A stretch of DNA of 64,000 nucleotides from Argopecten irradians. Lineage: Eukaryota; Mollusca; Bivalvia; Pectinida; Pectinidae. Of the stretch, positions 12,818 to 24,849 are shown one piece after another (the first letter of the stretch is position 1; every line of letters begins with the position of its first letter). The notes under the pieces are model-generated. The model ran no database searches. It saw only the letters and a program-made list of their open reading frames with translations, and had not been told where the DNA came from. The position numbers and the translations under genes were made by a program. The stretch lies in NCBI RefSeq assembly GCF_041381155.1, contig NC_091134.1, positions 29,827,540-29,891,539 on the forward strand, given 5' to 3'.

Positions 12818-13070
12818 AAGCCGAATGGGCTCATTATGGTAGAAGATAAATAAAGAAAAAATGATTACGCGAAATTACGTAAAAAAAGCGCGTAATTACG
12901 CTAAACTATCGCGTTATTTCGCGAAACTTTCACGTAATAACGCCAAACGTTTCGCGTAATAACGCCAAAACGTTTCGCGTAATAACACGAAAGTTTCGCG
13001 AAATAACGCGATAGTTTAGCGTAATTACCCGATTTTTTTTCTTCTATCAAAATGAGCCCAATCGGCTATT
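12818..13070. mobile_element. Foldback (long inverted repeat) element
   Basis: The left side starts aaagccgaatgggctcat and the inverse complement of the right end reads ATAGCCGATTGGGCTCAT, followed in both arms by a tract of GCGTAATTACGCTAAACTAT, CGCGTTATTTCGCGAAAC and related words. The arms pair over most of about 253 bp with a centre near 12945. No coding capacity; a MITE or foldback element. Confidence 0.85.
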
Positions 13071-13074
13071 GCAA

Positions 13075-14380
13075 TATTGAATTTTATAGTTTATTAATCG
13101 AATAAAATGAATTATGAAAGTTTCAATTTCTTTTGTATGTTCAGCCACATTTTCGATCTTCAAAATATTAATAGGATAAATGTTTAATCATACATTTTGG
13201 GGAAAATCTAAACAAAGTAAGAAACCCTACGTACAGTATTATGGCAAAGCGTGACACATTACTGTTACGTATCCAAGATTACAAAATTAACCAACTATCT
13301 TACATAGCTATCGCAATTAAGATTTGAAATTGGTGCAAACGAGCGGATAAATATTAAACCAATGAAAAAATTATCTTTGCGTAACTTTAATTGATTAGAA
13401 ATGTTATTTCGTGTGATAGTCACTACGTCCAAACATCAATTTTATATTGAATGTTTATAGGCTGTATCACAAAACTTCACTACCACGACTTATTCACTCA
13501 TCCAGATACACGTGACCACATATATTTCTGATGCTGCAATTACTTTTCCATAAGAAGCATATATTGTCTCTTAATTTTATAATTTCTCAAACCATATATT
13601 TTTTCGAACTTATTATCTTGTGACACATTTTCTCAATGGACAAATTTGGTTATGTTGTTGTAGCATTTATATTTGTCCTGGGAGGATCAGCACAGTAAAC
13701 AGTAATTGATGAATGCAACTAAATATATATTTCTGTCAGCCTTCATCAAATAACTGTCATGTTTGATTAAGTGTATATCAAAAGAGACTAATTTCTCGTT
13801 ATGCTCTAGCTCTTATTTACTAGAATAAGATTACAGAGTTTTGTATTTGTATATTGTTTATATATATATTTTTGTCAATATTTTATTGATAACGTTCAAA
13901 GTTAGGTCAATGACAAAATAATGCTCCCATTGTATTCGGAAATGATTGCCTGTTTGTATATTACAATCACGCATTATTTTATGAATGAATTCAAAGGAGA
14001 ATTATGATTAAGCTTTGCCATTAGCATACAATGTATTACCTTAGCGTAAAATTTACATTTTCGCCGTTGTTAACTCAACACAATATATATAGACAAATAT
14101 CTACTGTCATAATATATGTTACCTAATACATTACATTTTTTTGTTACAATGATTGATCATATAAGTGTCATTAAGGACATTGTTATTTTTATTCTACGTC
14201 ACATGTCACGTGACCCTACACAAACAAACCAAGGTGTCAGACCAAAAAAGGGAGGAGGCGGGTCCATGCTTGGAAAGACGCTCATCACAGTCTGTGACAT
14301 CATACAATCGTAGGTGGGCTATGTGGTGTTTGTGGAATAACTAATTATGCCACATGCCATGCCTTGTTATCATTTTAAAA
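13075..14380. other. Upstream region of the mucin-like gene
   Basis: No gene seen. The proximal part has a short G-rich run (gggaggaggcggg at about 14250), possibly a GC-box-like element; the rest is AT-rich. Confidence 0.4.
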
Positions 14381-14382
14381 TG

Positions 14383-14415
14383 TATATAAGGCGATCTAGG
14401 TTGTGAGCTTCAGTC
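14383..14415 (+). promoter_or_regulatory. Core promoter of the mucin-like gene: TATA box plus initiator
   Basis: TATATAAG at 14383-14390 is followed at the canonical distance by a perfect arthropod-type initiator TCAGTC at 14410-14415. A start at A14412 would give a 38-base 5' leader before the ATG at 14450. The spacing of both motifs makes this a good core promoter. Confidence 0.75.
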
Positions 14416-14449
14416 AAACTGAAGACAGGCAGCACACAATACAGTGACA

Positions 14450-17400
14450 ATGAAGGCTTTACTTAATCTAGTTCTCTCTGCTACACTCTTAAGTAAGTAA
14501 TACAATTTATCAAAAACTTACCGCTAAATTCCATCCATTTCAATTCAAAAATATATTTAATTAATAGGTCGCCCGTTACAGACTACAACTAATTAATATT
14601 TAATAAAATAAATTTTATCGTTTTCAGAAATGGTAGTTAGAAATTATCTATCAAATTAATTTTAGTTTATTTCATTTTTTATTTTATTTTAATATAATGT
14701 TGATTTAACTGCTTCTCGGTAATTAATGCACTTAATATCATATCTACATATTTTCTATATAAACACTGTATATGTTTTATAATATCATACACGGTTTACT
14801 CCACGAAAGGAGGTGTTATGAGATCGGTTAGTTACATATACTATATGAAATATTTTGTGAAACACGTAAAACAAAACCAATACATTATGTTTTTAAAGAC
14901 TGAATAAATCTCTAAATGTAATATTCCTTTCTAGGAAAAAGGTTTCTCAATCTATTTGATCTTTTTTCTGATTTGTGTAACTTTTTTTTCAGTTACAGTC
15001 AAATCTCAAACATGTGACATACAAGTACTTGGAACCTGTCTCCAATCAGCGGTATCGGAATGGCCTTCGTACAATGATGTTCTACAACAATTAACACAAG
15101 GTCAAATTCCTAATGTTACGCCAGAAGAAATCTCATCACTTTGCAAGTAAGCAAGATTTGTGAAAAAAATAGATGTCTTAATTATTCCATTGTACAAAAA
15201 CGTGATTATTCATTATTCAGATTTGAATAAAATATGTGATAGATCATCAAGTGTCGTGACTATGGATACCCATTACAGAAAACCACACGGAGATGACGTA
15301 ACACTACTTTCATGATGTTAGTGGTAGAAAGTTCATTACTATTCAATTTTACTGAAAATTTAATCATTTGATAGAGAGAGCATATAATTCATCTGATTTG
15401 AAGTGTTTGCATAAAAGCTGTTGTAAATTAAAATTTACTTTGCAACTTCATTTATTATAACCCAATTGCAATATTGACCATATTGGGCGACATGATTCGT
15501 TTCTGAATAAAAAGCGATCATTTAAAGAGGTGATTAAAATTTGTTCTTCTGAAAATAAATAAGGGGTGTCCGTTAATACTTTTGTATTTCTTACAACATT
15601 ATTTTACATTGTTTCCAGTTTAACTACTACATTAGGCGAATGTGTCGGGAATAGCCTGACTAACTGCACCAGAGATCAAGCACTCCCTTTCGAGTTGATA
15701 ATGTCCTCCATAGCCTTCGTATGCAGTACCGAAGACGGTAGGTGGTATTGTGTGTTTGGTTCATCGGAATATAAGTGCATACATATTCAAGAAAAATAAC
15801 CTTTAAGGCAAGCCAAGAGTGCTTCGATATGACGGATAATTGCAATAAATCAGCAAAACATTTACCTCGTTAACGAAAGAAATCGCTCTAATTAATAAAA
15901 CAATAGTACACATTAAATTCTTAAAATGCATGTTCCAATAAGTATTTGTTTCATATTACAGAGTTTTTCGATAACAACATGTGCCTCTCTGATCCATCAT
16001 TTGTTAACGAAACGTCGGAATGTTTGAATATTGGCGATTTCTCCATTTCTGAAATACCTCCAAACAGTCAACAGGCTTCAACAGTGTGCAGGTTTGTATG
16101 GAATTACTTTAATTTTTATCTCAATCGATTTATAGAATCAGGCCATTTAGCTAGATAATATGGATATAATCACAAAACCATAATTCAGACTTTAAATCGA
16201 TAAAAATGTCACAACTTTAAATAATATCTGTAGATCTATCATATTTTAAATGTTATTTTCAGTCTTCTGGACGGCGCAATGGCATGCGTGACGAATATCA
16301 CTGATGCATATTGCGGTACACGGTCTAGTGATTACATGACGGCGTTCACTATGACGCTTACAGGACCAGTACAGGATATGCTTGGCTGTCAACAAATCAT
16401 ATCAGGTAGGTAAACGGTCGGATTTGCTTTAAATATTCCGTTTTTATAATAACATAATGCACTCTGCAAAATCAAGTTGTTATTACGATAAGAGGTTAGA
16501 CAAATGTGTCACTTTTTCATATCTTAAACAATGCATTGATAGTGCACAGTCTTTTTGTGGCACGATGTGATTTGACATTTTATTACAAACAAATCTATCC
16601 AATCGCACAACAAAAGGATATTACATAAAGTGACTAATTATTTCACTGTACATGTTTTATACGTTCAGGTACATTAGATAACCCTGAAGTAACAACTACA
16701 GAGCAGTCCCTAGTAACTAAAGACACTGAAAGTGCTACCATCAATTCCACAATGTCTTCAGAATATATCACCAATCAATCAACCAACACTTCCGAACCAC
16801 AGACCTCAACACCAGAACCAAGTGTACCAGAAGTAGAGCCTGTATCATCACCCGAGGCCACTGCCAACGAAACAGCAAATGCGGAAGTAGAACCACTTGC
16901 AACGGCAGTAGATTTAACAACGACAGATATGATACCAACCCTTCCTACAACCATTGAAACGTCTTCTGAGGCAACTACAGCTGCACCCATAAAGCCAGTC
17001 ACCAATGATACAATGAAACCAACAACTACCACCAACATGGAGCCAACCACTATATCAACCATGGAACAAACAACAACAACCACCATGGAGCCAGCCACTA
17101 CCTCAATTGTAGAACAAACGACAACCACCATGGAGCCAACCACTAGATCAACCGTAGAACAAAAAACAACCACCATGGAGCCATCCACTACCTCAACCAT
17201 GGAACAAACAACAACAACCACCATGGAGCCATCCACTACATCAACCGTAGAACAAACAACAACCACCATGGAGCCATCCACTACCTCAACCGTAGAACAA
17301 ACAACAACCACCATGGAGCCATCCACAACCTCAACCGTAGAACAAACAACAACCACCATGGAGCCATCCACTACCTCAACCGTAGAACAAAAAACAACAA

Positions 17401-20400
17401 CAACCACCATGGAGCCATCCACTACATCAACCGTAGAACAAACAACAACCACCATGGAGCCATCAACTACCTCAACCGTAGAACAAACAACCACCACCAT
17501 GGAGCCATCCACTACATCAACCGTAGAACAAACAACAACCACCATGGAGCCATCCACTACATCAACCGTAGAACAAACAACAACCACCATGGAGCCATCC
17601 ACTACATCAGCCGTAGATGACACCAAACAACAGAAAACACACCATGAGCCATCCACAACATCAACCGTAGAACAAACAACAACCACCATGGAGCCATCCA
17701 CTACATCAACCGTAGAACAAACAACAACCACCATGGAGCCATCCACTACATCAACCGTAGAACAAACAACCACTATGGAGCCATCCACTACCTCAACCGT
17801 AGAACAAACAACAACCACCATGGAGCCATCCACTACATCAACTGTAGAACAAACAACAATAACCATGGAGCCATCCACTACCTCAACGGTAGAACAAACA
17901 ACAACCACCATGGAACCAAAAACAACAACCACCATGGAGCCAACTACCACCTCATCCATAAAACCTACCACTACGGAACAAATCACAACGGAACCAGCAA
18001 CCACCGTATCCATTATGATGCCATCACCGGACTTGAACATGGAACCGATATCCATAGATGTGATGATGGATTCCCCAAGCTGCGATACTACAGTTATCGC
18101 CCAATGTATCGTTAACTCTATCGGATCGTCACCTTACTATTCCCAGATGTTGGAAGCAACAAAAACGGGAGTGTTTCCTCAGCTGTCAGATAATGAACTA
18201 CAAGAATTATGCATGTAAGTATAGTTTTGTAGAATTAACAATTAATACAATAAAAATTTCATCTGAAAACTATCATTTTGTTCACATAACACCCCTCCCG
18301 TGAAATCTTGTTTACAACTGCGTAGAATTTATCTAATGATGCATTTCGTTGTACAGGTCTGTGGGAGCATTGGAGACATGTCTTGCGAGAGAATCAGCCG
18401 GCTGTAGTGGGGCACACCTTCTACAATACACATCTCTCCGTCATACTTTCAACTACATATGCAACACAGGAAAACAAGGTAAACAACATGTTTAATAGTT
18501 TGTAAGCATGATACAAGGTTCAATCTAAGAAAGAATTATCGATACTAAGTAAAAATTGCAACCTAAGTGAAGAGGTTTAGAAACATGTAGATCGGAGATT
18601 TCATAATTTTTTCCTTGTTGTGTCACAGACTTCCTTGAAACCGCCAAATGTTTCGCAAAACCAGACATCGTTCTCTCAACACAGTCATGTCTCATGATAC
18701 CGTCTCAGGAAATTGGCAGGCTCGTCTCCATGGTAGCATCTAGCCCAGATTTATTCATGCAAGCTCAACAACTCTGCAGGTTTGTATAAGATTTATTAAA
18801 ATCAATTCATTTTCAAACCTAATTGTTTCGTTATTATACATTAAATTATTATATCAAAATGAAAACTTTTTTCCTCATCATTCATGCATGACTAAACGAT
18901 ATAGCCTAGTACCATGTAAATAGACGTCCGTTCATTGTGCACGTCATTGTTCGACCTAATATTGTATCTAGTCTTATAGTTTCCTCTTGTATTTTTCAGC
19001 TTGCTTGAGACAACCAAGCTCTGTTTCATCAATGCCGCTAACATTCACTGTACACGTGATCAAGCCCAATCAGTGCTTAGTTACATCTCCAATGTGATGG
19101 AACCAACTAGGAACTTTTTCACTTGTCCTTTTGTGGAAACCACACTCCCGACAGGTAGGTGTTATAATGTACAATAACCTAATTAGGTCGCTGAAACTTA
19201 TTGTTTAAAGGGACATTTTAGTTTAAGTGTACATTAAATTTTGCACATATTTTGGAAACAAATCAGTTCTAATAGAAATTAGATTAGTTGGCTTAACTGT
19301 GATATGCCAGAAAAGCCCTCTGTAGTGAAATGTTTGTGAAATGCTTTCGCTTACTGCTCGCCATTACACATAGTGGTCGAAACCCTGGCCCTTGTCAGTG
19401 TAGTAAAGAATTTTTTGTCTAGAACTACATTTATCGCTCTTACAGTATGTTAACCTTATTAGATGCATGTTATTATCTAAAAAATAATTTCATCAACTCC
19501 TCAGTGGTTATGTAAGACATTTGTTTAACGTGCTTTAATTTGGCTCATGTATCTTATCGTTATATTTTTCGTCTCGTTTTAGTTGAAAGCAACTCCATAA
19601 CATCCGTAGAGACGACAACAAGGGACCAAATGACACCTGATGACGTCACTGATGCTACAACTATTGGGCAGCCTACAACTGAACAGACAACTGCCTTTGA
19701 AGAAGACACAACAACCAATCAAATGATACCTGATGACGTCACTGATGCTACAGCAGTTGGGCAACCTACAAGTGAACAGACAACTGCCTTTGAAGAAGAC
19801 ACAACAACCAATCAAATGATGCCTGATGACGTCACTGATGCTACAGCAGTTGGACAACCTACAAGTGAACAGACAACTGCCTTTGAAGAAGACACAACAA
19901 CCAATCAAATGATGCCTGATGACGTCACTGATGCTACAGCAGTTGGACAACCTACAACTGAACAGACAACTGCCTTTGAAGAAGACACAACAACCAATCA
20001 AATGATGCCTGATGACGTCACTGATGCTACAGCAGTTGGGCAACCTACAACTGAACAGACAACTGCCTTTGAAGAGGACACAACAACCAATCAAATGATA
20101 CCTGATGACGTCACTGATGCTACAGCAGTTGGGCAACCTACAACTGAACAGACAACTGCCTTTGAAGAAGACACAACAACTAATCAAATGATACCTGATG
20201 ACGTCACTGATGCTACAGCAGTTGGGCAACCTACAACTGAACAGACAACTGCCTTTGAAGAAGACACAACAATCGACCAAATGATACCTGATGACGTCAT
20301 TGATGCTACAACTGCTGGGCAGCCTACAACTGATATGACACCTGACGTGGCCACTACATCTAAACAGACCACAACCAATGAAGACTCCACATCGGCTGTA

Positions 20401-20805
20401 ATCATGACAACTACTCCACCCCCTATGAGCGAGGATACAACCACACTTAATCCTTTCGTTGCAGAAACTACAACAGCTGAAATGACGACAACTGAGGAGC
20501 CGCGATTATGTTTCAACTGTCGTTACCATGGTCAGTTCGTGTTCAAAGAGGAAGCAGTTTCGGAGAAGATAGACCAATATTGTATAGCCAATGGTATTAG
20601 AGGTTTCTGTCCAATTGACACCTGCAGGTGTGAAGATCCCGAGTATGCTGTCCAAGTTCCTGTATGTGAGGTTCGAGGACTTTTCAGGAATGTCCCAGGT
20701 TATAAAGAATGGTGTGAACGTATGTGTCACCAAGGTTACTGTCAGATTGACCCATGTGATTGTCATATGGAAGCGTCTCGGAGGTCTGATAACCAGCTTG
20801 CCTAA
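14450..20805 (+). CDS. Secreted mucin-like protein with duplicated six-cysteine modules (10 exons, 1261 aa)
   Basis: Exons: 14450-14492, 14993-15146, 15619-15737, 15962-16091, 16263-16405, 16669-18214, 18357-18478, 18629-18779, 19000-19154, 19583-20805. All introns are GT-AG and the 3786-base CDS is open throughout. Residues 1-19 are a signal peptide (MKALLNLVLSATLLITVKS). Four half-modules follow one plan, C-x7-11-C...LC | (S/N)L..xC-x7-8-C-x17-24-C: exons 2+3, 4+5, end of 6+7, and 8+9. Each half-module is two exons bounded by phase-1 introns with an internal phase-2 intron. Between the pairs lies a Ser/Thr-rich region (about 197-663) and after them a Thr/Asp-rich repeat (855-1162). The tail, 1163-1261, has 12 cysteines in two similar YC/WC..C..G.C...C.C motifs. 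There is no membrane segment. The Thr/Ser repeats suggest heavy O-glycosylation and a role in mucus or an extracellular layer (inference). The cysteine pattern faintly recalls insect 27-kDa hemolymph proteins (DUF1397), unproven. Confidence 0.9.
17030..17935 (+). repeat. Coding minisatellite, ~45 bp (15-aa TTTTMEPSTTSTVEQ unit)
   Basis: About 21 units of 14-16 codons inside exon 6. Unit length varies by whole codons through Thr (ACA/ACC) number. One unit (near 17606-17645) has lost the usual pattern and reads SAVDDTKQQKTHHEPS through compensating indels that keep the frame. The mirrored long antisense frame is not a gene. Confidence 0.95.
19629..20335 (+). repeat. Coding minisatellite, 93 bp (31-aa unit) in exon 10
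   Basis: Seven full copies and one diverged copy of a 31-residue unit, PDDVTDATAVGQPTTEQ followed by TTAFEEDTTTNQM. Copies are nearly identical, suggesting recent expansion or homogenisation. Each copy contains the palindrome TGACGTCA, coming from the DDV codons. Confidence 0.95.
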
Positions 20806-20948
20806 ATCATATACAAAATGGAAAACAGTTCTGTCTTTATTTCGCCCTTTCGTGAAAGTATTTTAATTAGCCTGCTCAAATATAATTTATATTTTTGATA
20901 TCGATTGAGATAATGTCATATTATCCTTTTATTGCTGGCTAAAACGGA

Positions 20949-20954
20949 AATAAA
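20949..20954 (+). terminator. Candidate polyadenylation signal of the mucin-like gene
   Basis: AATAAA lies 144 bases after the TAA at 20803-20805. It is the first canonical signal downstream. Confidence 0.6.
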
Positions 20955-20959
20955 TACGA

Positions 20960-22490
20960 GGACATTTTTCCAATTTTATATTATACCAGTATCGAGTAAA
21001 TATTCGTTAATCATTTTCGCAGTATTTCGTAGGAAGTAATTATGTATATTATGTGTCTGTGTGATTGACATTTTGTAGTAGAATTTTTTTAGAAATCCAT
21101 AAATTAATATACTTGAAGCTGTTGATCGGCTTTATTTATTCGCTTTTAACGTTTTATTTATTTTTTATGTGTGCTGTAATGTAGATTACTCTTGATTACA
21201 TGACACGTTTGACAGACGACAAAATGTCATCAATTTACAATCTTGTACACAAATCATCGCCTAGCTTTACTGTCTGTTTGATGTCGAAAATTCTGTCAGC
21301 ATGATATGTTAACAATAGGTTAACATATCACATGATTGTTAACGAGTAATGCAATGAAATGTATTTCATATTAATATATTTCTATTAACATTGTATGAAT
21401 CTTTAGCATTCCATTGTCTAGAATGTGTATGTCATGGCTTTGTAAGCCTTCATTGTTCAGTTCACATGACGATTTGCAATAAACTTTCTATATTTTTTAC
21501 AATTTGTCACGGTATCCTCATTAATACAAATCAGATGTTTCACCGGTTTCTAAGAAAGTTGACACTTCCGTGTCAAACTGAATATATTTCTCCTGTGTAC
21601 ACGATTACAATCAATCTCTCATTGTTGCGTTTATAGTGATTAAATTGTTCAGTACGTTATGAGAACAGTAACAGTAATCTTAGAAATTTCGAAACTCGAC
21701 AAAATTACTACTTTATGTTTAGGCAAACATTTTAAGTATTATTCGGAAAATCGATGTTTTTGACTGAGATATGACATAAATGAATAAAATTTAGAGATGA
21801 AGAAAAATTTTAAGAAATATAATGACCATTGAAGCCGAACGAACGAATGATAGAAAATAGCAAATGTGAAAGAACCAGGCTATTGGATATATTTTAAACA
21901 GCATCCTCATCACCCATCGATGTAAATAACCACCACTTCAACAACAATAGGAAACACTGGATGTAAATAGGGACGCCTGCCTGCTTATTTGTCTTGACCG
22001 ATACTCATTCAAAATGGACGGGTTTTGTTTTCTATTATTCCAGTTTCTAGTCCAATTTTCATTTTAGCTGTTATTGTTTTATAATTGTTCATTTTCTTAT
22101 TTTATTTTTTCTTATTTTTTTATTTATCTATTTATTTTTCTTAATTTCTGTCTTTGGTCAAATTTGATTTGATTGTCAGATTATATCTGATTGATTTTCA
22201 TTAAGAATGAATAGTAACGCCGTGTCCCGTAAATTTGAGATCGCTGGATGCAGTATGTGAAAGTTTGTTTGACGGTGTCAATACAATAAACAAGAATGAA
22301 TCAGCCAGGCAATGCTAGATGTTAAATTACAATTGATAAATAATGTAAAAAACTGAAAGTTGTTTTACATAAATAGTTAAGAAACCAAATCAGATCAGGT
22401 ACGCCACTGCTATCTAAATAATTAACATAAAATCAGTTGATCCTATAGATATATTACGTCAGCTAAAGAGAAGATCTATAAATCTGTGTC
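20960..22490. other. Intergenic; one hairpin, otherwise nothing
   Basis: The only structure seen is a perfect 12-bp inverted repeat at 21302-21330 (TGATATGTTAAC, 5-base loop, GTTAACATATCA). No exon or RNA gene is supported. Confidence 0.5.
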
Positions 22491-22494
22491 TGTA

Positions 22495-24425
22495 GCCCTG
22501 TGTTGTAGCCCGTAATAATTTGGTAAAATTGCACATGGTCAACACTTGCTACCCTGTATTGTAGCCCGTAATAATTTGGTAAAATTGCACATGGCCAACA
22601 CTTGCTACCCTGTGTTGTAGCCCGTGATAATTTCGTAAGATTGCACATGGCCAACACTTGCTACCCTGTATTGTAGCCCGTAATAATTTGGTAAGATTGC
22701 ACATGGCCAACACTTGCTACCCTGTGTTGTAGCCCGTGATAATTTGGTAAGATTGCACATGGCAAATACTTGTTAACCTGTGCTGTAGCCATATTGCACA
22801 TGGGCAATACTTGTTAGCCTGTGTTGAAGCCAGATTGCACATGACCAATACTTGTTACCCTGTGTTGTAGCCCGTGATAATTTGGTAAGATTGCACATGG
22901 CAAATACTTGCTACCCTGTATTGTAGCCCGTAATAATTTGGTAAGATTGCACATGGCCAACACTTGCTACCCTGTGTTGTAGCCCGTGATAATTTGGTAA
23001 GATTGCACATGGCCAACACTTGCTACCCTGTATTGTAGCCCGTAATAATTTGGTAAGATTGCACATGGCCAACACTTGCTACCCTGTGTTGTAGCCCGTG
23101 ATAATTTGGTAAGATTGCACATGGCAAATACTTGTTAACCTGTGCTGTAGCCATATTGCACATGGGCAATACTTGTTAGCCTGTGTTGTAGCCAGATTGC
23201 TCATGGCCAATTACCCTATGTTGTAGCCCGTGATAATTCGGTAAGATTGCACATAGAAAATACTTGTTAACCTTTGTTGTAGCAAGATTGCACCTGGCCA
23301 ATACTTGTTACCCTATGTTGTAGCCCGTGATAATTTGGTAAGATTGCACGTGGCCAACACTTGCTACCCTGTGTTGTAGCCCGTAATACTTGGTAAGATT
23401 GTACATGGCCAACACTTGCTACCCTGTGTTGTAGCCCGTAATAATTTGGTAAAATTGCACCAAGCCCATACTTGTTAACCTGTGCTGTAGCCATATTGCA
23501 CATCGGCAATACTTGTTACCCTGTGTTGTAGCCCGTGATAATTCGGTAAGATTACACATGGCCAATACTTGTTAACCTGTGTTGTAGCCATATTGCAGAT
23601 GGCTAATACTTGTTACCCTGTGTTGTAGCCCGTAATAATTTGGTAAGATTGCACATGGCCAACACTTGCTACCCTGTGTTGTAGCCCGTGATAATTTGGT
23701 AAGATTGCACCAAGCCAATACTTGTTAACCTGTGTTGTAGCCATATTGCACATGGCTAATACTTGTTACCCTGTGTTGTAGCCCGTGATAATTTGGTAAG
23801 ATTGCACATGGCCAATACTTGTTACCCTGTGTTGAAGCCAGATTCCACATAACCAATACCTTTTAGCCTGTGTTGTAGCCATATTGCACATGGCCAATAC
23901 CTGTTAGCATGTGTTGTACCCATATTGCATATGGCCAATTCTTGTTAGCCTGTGTTGTAGCCATATTGCACATGGCCAATACTTGTTACCCTGTGTTGTA
24001 GCCCGTAATAATTTGGTAAGATTACACATGGCCAATACTTGTTAACCTGTGTTCTAGCCATATTGCACATGGCCAATACTTGTTACCCTGTGTTGTAGCC
24101 CGTAATAATACAGCAATATTACACATGGCCAATACTTGTTAACCTGTGTTGCAGCCATTTTGCACATGGCCAATACTTGTTACCCTGTGTTGTAGCCCGT
24201 AATAATTCGGTAAGATTACACATGGCCAATACTTGTTGCCCTGTGTTGTAGCCCGTGATAATTCGGTAAGATTACACATGGCCAATACTTGTTACCCTGT
24301 GTTGTAGCCCGTGATAATTCGGTAAGATTACACATGACCAATACTTGTTGCCCTGTGTTGTAGCCAGATTGCACATGGCCAATACTTGTGTTGGCCTGTG
24401 TTGTAGCCCGTGATAATTCGGTTGA
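22495..24425. repeat. Satellite array of mixed 56-bp and 41-bp units
   Basis: The long unit reads tgttgtagcccgtgataatt, tggtaagattgcacatggcc, aacacttgctaccctg (56 bp). The short unit lacks 15 bases and reads tgttgtagccatattgcac then atgggcaatacttgttaacctg (41 bp). Long and short units are interspersed over almost 2 kb, with blocks of higher-order repetition (for example 22665-22800 and 23025-23160). Confidence 0.95.
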
Positions 24426-24654
24426 CTCGCCTTAATCACATTGATTTCTTCGAATACGACTTTCTGTCCGGCACTTCAATTTTGCTGAGCGGGTATAGAT
24501 GTTAGCAGATCCATGTCTATGCGTTCATTTATCTCTTAGTGTCAAATTGATCTCCACTGAAATCATATACAAAGAATAGTCGTTTGTTTGGACGATATTA
24601 TAATTGAATAAGAACATATCACTACTAGGATATAAATGATTTTTGCTTTGTTAG

Positions 24655-24845
24655 GCCCATGGTTTCATTCCATGTGATGTAATGATTCAGTCACTCAGCT
24701 TTCACCTATCCGGCCGGGGTTGGATCCTCGACATGTTAAAAGGTCAGGGGTCACTTACACTATCACGTTGTTTTGTTGGGGTTTTTACGGCCACCCCGCT
24801 TTCTTCCAACTTTAAGACCCCTCGCGCACTTACATCCGGATAACA
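24655..24845 (+). mobile_element. SINE-like repeat with tRNA-like B box
   Basis: Contains ggggttggatcctcgac (B-box-like) followed by a body with ggggtttttacggccacccc and agacccctcgcgcacttaca. The layout matches tRNA-derived SINEs seen in molluscs; identification is from memory of such tails. Confidence 0.45.
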
Positions 24846-24849
24846 GAAA

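Noticed and set aside
16775..18055. 426-codon open frame on the minus strand
   Set aside because: It is the mirror of the Thr-rich coding minisatellite: period divisible by three and ACA/ACC-rich sense codons leave the antisense open. It has no splice or start context and lies opposite a well-supported exon.
19579..20280. 233-codon Cys/Phe-rich frame on the minus strand
   Set aside because: Antisense shadow of the 93-bp coding repeat in exon 10.
22495..24425. Possible CRISPR-like or other regular array
   Set aside because: No unique spacers between repeats; head-to-tail satellite in a eukaryotic genome.
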